Below, piece after piece: positions 31,205-36,110 of a stretch of 36,110 nucleotides of DNA. A program made the translations under genes and the position numbers. Source of the stretch: Clostridia bacterium (GTDB lineage: Bacteria; Bacillota; Clostridia; Christensenellales; CAG-138); contig JAFWMS010000016.1 of NCBI GenBank assembly GCA_017545535.1, positions 1-36,110 on the forward strand, written 5' to 3'. Numbering within the stretch: the first letter of the stretch is position 1; every line of letters starts with the position of its first letter. The notes under the pieces were generated by a model that was given only the letters and a program-made list of their open reading frames with translations, was not told the DNA's origin and did no database searches.

Positions 31205-32215
31205 ATGCCTACCGTCACTCTAAAGGATGTGGCCAAGGTAGCCGGCGTATCCTATGCCACCGTCTCCCGCGCCATCTCTGGCAGTCCCGAGATCAGCGAA
31301 GAGACCCGCCGACGCATCCTGAAGCTGTGCAAGGAGATGGGGTATACCCCCAACTCTGTGGCTCGTTCCATGGTCAAAAGGCATACCGAAATCATGGGAC
31401 TCATCGTCCCAAGTCTCAACAACCCCTTTATGAGCGAGCTCACGGCCCACCTGGAGATATATGCTCGTACCAGGGGCTATAATTTGATGGTCTGCAACTC
31501 CTCTTACGATTACGACCTGGAGAAGGAGGTCTTCTCCCTTCTGGTTGGCCGCCAGGTGGATGGGATCATCATGATCCCCGTGGGGCACGAATCCTACGAG
31601 CCCTTGAACGCCCTGACCAGCCAGGTACCTACGGTGTTCATCAGCGAGAACATGAAGGATTATCCTGAGAACTATGTTTCGGTGGATAATCATCGGGGCA
31701 TGCAGATCGCTACGGAATACCTCTACTCCCTGGGCCATAGGAGCATCCTGTACTTTGGCGCCCGGTCCGACAGCAAGACCCATCAGCTCCGGCTGGACGG
31801 GTATCTTTCAACCTGCGAGAAGCTGAGTATCGAGCCTCACGTGCTGCGCAGCAGCTACACCCGCAGCTCCCGGGAGGTGGGCTACGCCATGGGCGGTGAG
31901 TATTTCTCCCGGCCCCATCAGGAAACTGCCATCCTCTGCGCCGCGGACATGCTGGCCATCGGCGTCATGCAGGCTGCCTTCGAAGCGGGCGTCCGCATCC
32001 CCAAGGACGTCTCCCTCATGGGCTTCGACAACATCTCCTTCTCCGCCCTGCCCCAGATCGACCTCACCACCGTGAACCAGCCCTTCCAGCAGATGGCCAT
32101 CGCCTCGGTGGACATGCTCCTCGATCGGATCAAGAACCCCAGGTCGGAGCACGCCAAGCTGATCCTGCCTCCCTCCCTCATCGTGCGCAAATCCTGCCGT
32201 GCTTTGGGCAAGTAA
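31205..32215 (+). CDS. LacI-family transcriptional repressor
   Basis: A 336-residue LacI/GalR regulator. The N-terminal helix-turn-helix is T-L-K-D-V-A-K-V-A-G-V-S-Y-A-T-V-S-R-A-I (residues 4-23), with a hinge near residue 50 and a periplasmic-binding-protein-like effector domain (I-M-G-L-I-V-P-S-L-N-N-P-F near residue 62, then V-D-G-I-I-M-I-P). The ATG at 31205 is 8 bases after GGAGG and starts exactly at the conserved DNA-binding domain. It should repress both its own operon and the facing inositol operon through the two AAACGTTTAC operators. The inducer is likely an inositol intermediate. Confidence 0.93.
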   Translation: MPTVTLKDVAKVAGVSYATVSRAISGSPEISEETRRRILKLCKEMGYTPNSVARSMVKRHTEIMGLIVPSLNNPFMSELTAHLEIYARTRGYNLMVCNSSYDYDLEKEVFSLLVGRQVDGIIMIPVGHESYEPLNALTSQVPTVFISENMKDYPENYVSVDNHRGMQIATEYLYSLGHRSILYFGARSDSKTHQLRLDGYLSTCEKLSIEPHVLRSSYTRSSREVGYAMGGEYFSRPHQETAILCAADMLAIGVMQAAFEAGVRIPKDVSLMGFDNISFSALPQIDLTTVNQPFQQMAIASVDMLLDRIKNPRSEHAKLILPPSLIVRKSCRALGK

Positions 32216-32225
32216 GGAGACTGCC

Positions 32226-32936
32226 ATGAATAAATACGAGATGCATCTGCACACCATGGAGACCAGCCGCTGCGGCCACGTTCGGGCCGCGGATCAGGTG
32301 CGGACCTATCATCGCCTGGGCTACCAGGGCCTGTGCGTCACGGACCATCTGCACAACGGCTATATCGACATCATGGACTGCCACGACGACTGGCACGAGT
32401 GCGTTCGCCGGTATCTGTACGGCTATCATCTGGCCAAGGAAGAGGGCGAACGGCTGGGCATGGACATCATCTTCGGCGTGGAGCTCCGCTTCCCCGAGAA
32501 CGAAAGCGACTATCTCATCTACGGCATCGACGAAAAATGGCTCTACGACCACCCCTACGTGTGCCGGATGGACCATCAGGCTTTCTTCGACCGCTTTAAG
32601 GACGAGGTGCTGATCATTCATGCCCACCCCTATCGGAACTGCGATGAAGTGTTTTATACCTGCGTCCACGGGCTGGAGGTGGCCAACTGCAATCCCCGTC
32701 ACAAGAATCGGAACGAGCTCGCTTTGGCCCTGGCGAAAGCGAATCCCCACCTTATCCGCACCGTGGGCTCCGACGCCCACCGGCCGGGGGACGAGGGCCG
32801 CGCGGCCCTGCTGAGCGAGGCGCGCATCCCCGATTCCTACGCCATGAAAGAGGTCATCACCTCCGGGCGGTTCCAGCTCTGGTGCCCGGAATATGAGGAT
32901 ATATTGAAAGAATGCGAGGCGATCCCCCATGTTTGA
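32226..32936 (+). CDS. PHP-domain metal-dependent phosphoesterase
   Basis: A 236-residue PHP-domain protein with all four metal motifs: H7-L-H9, D40-H41, E86, H132-A-H134-P, and G-S-D183-A-H185. PHP proteins hydrolyse phosphoesters such as histidinol phosphate or nucleotide 3',5'-bisphosphates; the substrate is not predictable. It overlaps the PfkB kinase gene by 8 bases, so the two are translationally coupled and probably act on related sugars or cyclitol phosphates. AAGGAG precedes the ATG at 32226. Confidence 0.85.
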   Translation: MNKYEMHLHTMETSRCGHVRAADQVRTYHRLGYQGLCVTDHLHNGYIDIMDCHDDWHECVRRYLYGYHLAKEEGERLGMDIIFGVELRFPENESDYLIYGIDEKWLYDHPYVCRMDHQAFFDRFKDEVLIIHAHPYRNCDEVFYTCVHGLEVANCNPRHKNRNELALALAKANPHLIRTVGSDAHRPGDEGRAALLSEARIPDSYAMKEVITSGRFQLWCPEYEDILKECEAIPHV

Positions 32937-33807
32937 CATCATGATCATCGGCCAGATCACCCTGGACCACAACATCGACTTCGACGGCCGGGAGGAGTTT
33001 CGGACCGGCGGCGCCGTCACCTTCTCCGGCTATGCCGCGGCGGCCATCGGCCACCGGGTGGCGGTGGTCCCCAAGGGCGACCCCCAGCGCGTGGACCCCT
33101 TTGCCACCTTCCGGGACAGCAAGGTGGAAAAGGTGTTCCCCGTGTTCTCCCCCACCTGCACCGAGATGGAGAACACCTACTTTACCGCAGATCGAGAGCG
33201 GCGGCGCAGCCTGAACACCCAGGGCATCGCCCCCTATGTCCCGGCGGACCTGCCGGCGGAGGATGCCCGCATCTACCACCTGGGCGGGCTCGTGAAGGGG
33301 GACATGGGCGGAGATATGATCGAAGCCTGCGCCCGGCGCGGCGACACGGCCCTGGACGTGCAGGCGGTGCTCCGCTGCCGGAACGAAGACGGTACTCTGG
33401 AGCTGAGGGACTGGCCGGAGAAGCTGCAATACCTGCCTCTCATCCGGTATCTCAAGACCGACGCTGCAGAAGCGGAGGTGCTCACGGGCACGGACGATCG
33501 GGAAAAGGCCGCCTTCCTGCTCTGTGAATGGGGCGCGAAGGAAGTGCTGATCACCCACAACACTGAAGCCATCGTTTGCGACGGACAGCGGATCTATCGC
33601 GCGCCTCTGAAGCCCCGGAATCTCTCGGGGCGCACTGGCCGGGGCGATACCACCTTCGCCGGGTATCTCACGGAGCGTCTCGATCACGACATCCCCGCTG
33701 CGCTGGAGTTCGCGGCGGCCCTGGTCTCCCTGAAGATGGAAACGCCGGGCCCCTTCATGGGAACCCGGCAGGACGTGCTGGACTATATCGAACGATTCTA
33801 TCGCTGA
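32929..33807 (+). CDS. PfkB-family sugar/cyclitol kinase
   Basis: A 292-residue ribokinase-fold enzyme. The N-terminal substrate motif G-G-A-V-T-F-S-G (27-34) is present. The C-terminal PfkB signature reads G237-R-G-D240-T-T-F-A-G-Y, with D240 as the likely catalytic base and arginine where most members have alanine (G-A-G-D). It is clearly shorter than the classical 2-deoxy-5-keto-gluconate kinase IolC (about 325 residues or more), and I do not recognise IolC-specific sequence. G-R-G-D variants include inositol-type kinases as far as I recall. It could phosphorylate inositol, an intermediate, or serve as a diverged IolC. Confidence 0.85.
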   Translation: MFDIMIIGQITLDHNIDFDGREEFRTGGAVTFSGYAAAAIGHRVAVVPKGDPQRVDPFATFRDSKVEKVFPVFSPTCTEMENTYFTADRERRRSLNTQGIAPYVPADLPAEDARIYHLGGLVKGDMGGDMIEACARRGDTALDVQAVLRCRNEDGTLELRDWPEKLQYLPLIRYLKTDAAEAEVLTGTDDREKAAFLLCEWGAKEVLITHNTEAIVCDGQRIYRAPLKPRNLSGRTGRGDTTFAGYLTERLDHDIPAALEFAAALVSLKMETPGPFMGTRQDVLDYIERFYR

Positions 33808-33824
33808 TCGCACGTAATAGAATA

Positions 33825-33850
33825 GCGGCCCGCAAGCGCGAGCCGTTTTT
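33825..33850 (+). terminator. Terminator of the lacI-PHP-pfkB operon
   Basis: A GC-rich imperfect stem (CGGC ... GCCG with an inner CGC-AA-GCG) followed by TTTTT, 18 bases after the kinase stop and directly before the convergent MFS gene end. Confidence 0.7.
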
Positions 33851-33854
33851 ACTA

Positions 33855-35057
33855 TCATTCTTTGTGCTGTCGTTGCATACACAGGCCATAGAAGACTATG
33901 GCTAGCAGCTGCGCCGTCGCGGAGACGGCCACCAGAAGGCGGGGGTCGAGATCATACAAGGCGCCCAGGAGCCAGCTTCCCAGGAACCACGCCGCACCGA
34001 AGCCCGTTTCAAAGATGCCGAAGCCGGTCCCCCGCCGGGCACGGGGCACGATCCGGCTGACGGCGGCCTTCATGATGCTCTCCTGCGCCCCCATGCCCAC
34101 GCCCCAGAGCACGACGCCTACGCCGATCAGCCAGGGGGTCCTCGTCAGAAACACGAAGCAGGAGAAGAAGGCGCTCAGGGCCGTGGAGACGAGCAGGGCT
34201 TTTAGGCCGATCCGATCGAACAGCCAGCCGAAAAACAGCGCTGCGAAGGCGTCCACCGCCATAGCCGCCGCGTACAGCAGGCTCAGCGCGGCGTCCGGGA
34301 ACGCCTGCGTCTTGGCTGCATGGAGGGTGATCAGCGGGAAATCCGCGAAACCGAAGGCGAACAGGCAGATAGCGACCATATAGAGCGCAAAGGATTTACG
34401 GAAGCGAAACTCGGCCGTTTCCGTCTGCTTCTCCTCGAAGGCCTCCGGGTCCGGGTACTTCCTCCGGGCGAACAGGACGAGGCCGATGGTGATGAGGGCC
34501 GGTATCCCCAGCACGGCGAAACTAAGGCGATAGGTGGAAAACAGATCTCCCTTCTCCCGAACGGCGGCGATGAGAAAGAGGAGGACCGGCCCGATAAAGG
34601 CCCCCAGCTGATCGAGAAACTCCTGAAAGGCAAAGCCCTTGCCCGTACCGACCTCGCCGGCGGCGAAGCTGACCAAGGTATTCTTGGCAGGCTTTTTGAT
34701 GGCCTTTCCTATGCGCTCCAAAATGACCAGGCCGCAGGCAACGGCCCATCCGTTCTGCGGCACCAGGGCCAGCGCCGGGATGGCCAACACCTGCAGAACA
34801 TAGCCTGCGATGACCAACGTCCAGTACTTTTTGGTTTTGTCCGCCAAATACCCGGACAGGATCCGCAGAGAATACCCGCATAGCTCTCCGAACCCCGACA
34901 CAAAGCCAATGGTCGCCGCCGATGCCCCGGCAAGGTTCAGGTAGTTGCCCAGGATGCTTCGTGCCCCCTCGTGGGTCATGTCTGAAAACAGGCTGACCAC
35001 GCCCATCAGGGCGATGAACCACAGCGCATCGCTGACCCTTCGTTTGTTGTCTTTCAC
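33855..35057 (-). CDS. MFS transporter
   Basis: An about 400-residue protein with 12 predicted membrane helices in two halves. The loop 2-3 motif G-Y-L-A-D-K-T-K-K is a variant of the MFS D-R-x-G-R-R signature, and the second-half loop has G-W-L-F-D-R-I-G. The start is uncertain: no in-frame ATG. GTG at 35057 is chosen because GGAAG lies 8 bases upstream; TTG at 35078 is an alternative. It is convergent with the kinase operon and has its own promoter, so it is not clearly the missing inositol importer. Substrate unknown. Confidence 0.85.
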   Translation of the reverse strand: MKDNKRRVSDALWFIALMGVVSLFSDMTHEGARSILGNYLNLAGASAATIGFVSGFGELCGYSLRILSGYLADKTKKYWTLVIAGYVLQVLAIPALALVPQNGWAVACGLVILERIGKAIKKPAKNTLVSFAAGEVGTGKGFAFQEFLDQLGAFIGPVLLFLIAAVREKGDLFSTYRLSFAVLGIPALITIGLVLFARRKYPDPEAFEEKQTETAEFRFRKSFALYMVAICLFAFGFADFPLITLHAAKTQAFPDAALSLLYAAAMAVDAFAALFFGWLFDRIGLKALLVSTALSAFFSCFVFLTRTPWLIGVGVVLWGVGMGAQESIMKAAVSRIVPRARRGTGFGIFETGFGAAWFLGSWLLGALYDLDPRLLVAVSATAQLLAIVFYGLCMQRQHKE

Positions 35058-35096
35058 ATGCACCGCTTCCTTTGTCAAAACCGATCCGTTTTAGAT

Positions 35097-35105
35097 AGTA
35101 TACCA
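35097..35105 (-). promoter_or_regulatory. Extended -10 promoter of the MFS gene
   Basis: On the minus strand TGGTATACT fits the TG-N-TATAAT extended -10 form, about 40 bases before the start codon. No good -35 box is seen. Confidence 0.45.
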
Positions 35106-35160
35106 CAGCCCACCAACCGGCGCACGATCTTTTACGCCCATATGCCTTGACCATGAAAAG

Positions 35161-35190
35161 AGCACAGCCGTCCTAAATAACGGCTGTGCT
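35161..35190 (-). terminator. Intrinsic terminator of the mgtC-like gene
   Basis: A perfect 10-bp stem (AGCACAGCCG / CGGCTGTGCT) with a 10-base loop, followed on the minus strand by CTCTTTTC, 27 bases past the stop. Confidence 0.75.
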
Positions 35191-35216
35191 GCTGATGCAT
35201 ATCACCCGCAGGCAGT

Positions 35217-35945
35217 TCAGACGCCCAGCTCGAAGCTGACCGCGCGCACGTCGCCCACGGATTCCAGGAACTTGGAAAGATCGTTGACCGTCACGTCGTG
35301 GCGCATGCGCAGCGTCAGATCGTAGGCGGCGCTGCCGTCCTCCAGCAGGTCGATCTTCACCTCCAGGATCTGCATGCCATGTTCGTCAACGTACTCGTTC
35401 AACGCCTTCCTGAATTCGGCAGAATTGCTTACCACACAGTGCATGCGCCCCACCACCATGGAGTCCACGCCGATGGTGTACTTGTGCATGAGGATCTGAA
35501 TGGCCGCCACTACCGCCGTGGTGAAGATGCCGATCACGTACATGCCCGCGCCGATAGCGAGGCCGATGCCGGCCGTGGCCCAGATGCCCGCCGCCGTGGT
35601 CAGGCCCTTGATGGAGTTGCCGTTGCGGAAGATGATGCCGGCTCCCAGGAAGGAGACGCCGCCGATGATCTGGGCCGCCAGACGGGCGGGGTCCGTGCCC
35701 TTGGTACCGTACATCCCGGCACCATCAGGACCGACCAGGTCGGCAAAGCCGTACTTCGACACGATCATGGTCAATGCCGCCGCACAGCAGACGATGATAT
35801 GGGTCCGGATGCCCGCTTCCTTCAGCCGCTTGCTGCGCTCGTATCCGATGGCAGCGCCGCAAACGCAGGCGATCAGCACCCGGATGAAGAATTCAGCATA
35901 CTGGGAGAGGGAGAATTGCCTCGCCAGAATCTCAGCAAAAGTCAC
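35217..35945 (-). CDS. MgtC/SapB-family membrane protein
   Basis: 242 residues: an N-terminal membrane domain of 4-5 helices with the family motifs G-Y-E-R-x-x-x-x-x-x-A-G-I-R-T-H (residues 34-49) and G-V-S-F-L-G-A-G-I-I-F-R, then G-L-T-T-A-A-G-I-W-A-T-A-x-I-G, and a C-terminal ACT-like soluble domain from about residue 160. MgtC proteins are linked to growth at low magnesium and to modulation of ATP synthase in pathogens; the role in this organism is unknown. The GTG start at 35945 has AGGAGG 8 bases upstream. hppA ends 41 bases upstream on the same strand. Confidence 0.9.
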   Translation of the reverse strand: MTFAEILARQFSLSQYAEFFIRVLIACVCGAAIGYERSKRLKEAGIRTHIIVCCAAALTMIVSKYGFADLVGPDGAGMYGTKGTDPARLAAQIIGGVSFLGAGIIFRNGNSIKGLTTAAGIWATAGIGLAIGAGMYVIGIFTTAVVAAIQILMHKYTIGVDSMVVGRMHCVVSNSAEFRKALNEYVDEHGMQILEVKIDLLEDGSAAYDLTLRMRHDVTVNDLSKFLESVGDVRAVSFELGV

Positions 35946-35986
35946 AGGTATCGCCTCCTAAAGCGCTCTTTGTCCAGGGGTCTGGA

Positions 35987-36110
35987 TCAAAGCAGATGGA
36001 ATACGGCCACCAGGCCGGAGAACACGATGGAAACAGTGGCGCAAAGCTTGATAAGGATGTTCAGGGAGGGGCCGGAGGTGTCCTTGAAGGGATCGCCGAC
36101 GGTGTCACCG
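35987..36110 (-). CDS. hppA: Membrane-bound proton/sodium-pumping pyrophosphatase, C-terminal end
   Basis: The last 40 codons of a gene entering from beyond the window. [18 protein letters not shown] is the highly conserved C-terminal signature of H+/Na+-translocating pyrophosphatases, followed by a final membrane helix ([16 protein letters not shown]) and the stop at 35987. The enzyme couples pyrophosphate hydrolysis to ion export at the cytoplasmic membrane, typical of energy-limited anaerobes. K+ dependence and the pumped ion cannot be judged from this piece. Confidence 0.93.
   Translation of the reverse strand, partial: GDTVGDPFKDTSGPSLNILIKLCATVSIVFSGLVAVFHLL

Noticed and set aside
1..36110. 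CRISPR arrays, toxin-antitoxin pairs, phage genes or insertion sequences
   Set aside because: No regularly spaced repeats, no transposase with inverted ends and no recognisable phage or defence proteins were found on either strand.

Overview
The window reads as a fairly GC-rich bacterial chromosome segment. It is most likely from an anaerobic Clostridia-type Firmicute: a perfect CIRCE/HrcA operator, SigA-type promoters with 17-bp spacers, strong AGGAGG-like ribosome sites, tight co-directional operons, a split transketolase and a membrane pyrophosphatase. No taxonomic marker gene is present, so this placement is inference.

Layout. (1) 1-1200: a stress block on the minus strand, an Hsp20 chaperone under a CIRCE-controlled promoter followed by an HdeD-like membrane protein cut by the window edge. 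(2) 1239-1451: a remnant of rtcB. (3) 1663-13813: about 12 kb bounded by two exact 45-bp direct repeats, each the 3' half of a tRNA-Arg(CCU) gene from the anticodon loop to CCA, each followed by a terminator. This looks like an integrated island. It carries a LysR regulator divergent from HD-domain, RraA-family and NHL-propeller genes, a complete peptide/nickel-type ABC importer (SBP, two permeases, two ATPases), a MATE exporter and a fumarate-reductase-like flavoprotein. No integrase is present. (4) 13814-14800: decayed DNA with fused fragments of a MATE exporter, a GPH sugar symporter and an unrecognised gene. (5) 30944-14904 on the minus strand: one tightly packed run of 15 genes in transcription order: four HAD-family paralogs, a circularly permuted phosphoglycerate mutase, iolG, an archaeal-type GAPDH, an archaeal-type PGK, transketolase N- and C-halves, a LarA-family racemase, malic enzyme, iolE, iolB, iolD. 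It diverges from a LacI regulator, a PHP-domain protein and a PfkB kinase; both divergent promoters carry near-identical LacI-type operators. (6) 33855-36110: an MFS transporter, an MgtC-family protein and the end of hppA.

Main interpretation (inference). The operon encodes inositol catabolism down to 2-deoxy-5-keto-gluconate (IolG, IolE, IolD, IolB), but the classical next steps IolC, IolJ and IolA are not recognisable. What it does encode would complete a different route. Transketolase could remove the two-carbon ketol end of 2-deoxy-5-keto-gluconate, leaving D-malate semialdehyde. This is a structural analogue of D-glyceraldehyde 3-phosphate with a carboxymethyl group in place of the phosphate ester. 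The divergent GAPDH/PGK pair could oxidise it to D-malate with ATP formation, the LarA homolog could racemise D- to L-malate, and malic enzyme would give pyruvate. Every step has a gene in the operon. I know of no described pathway of this form. The roles of the permuted mutase, the four HAD proteins, the PHP protein and the PfkB kinase remain open.
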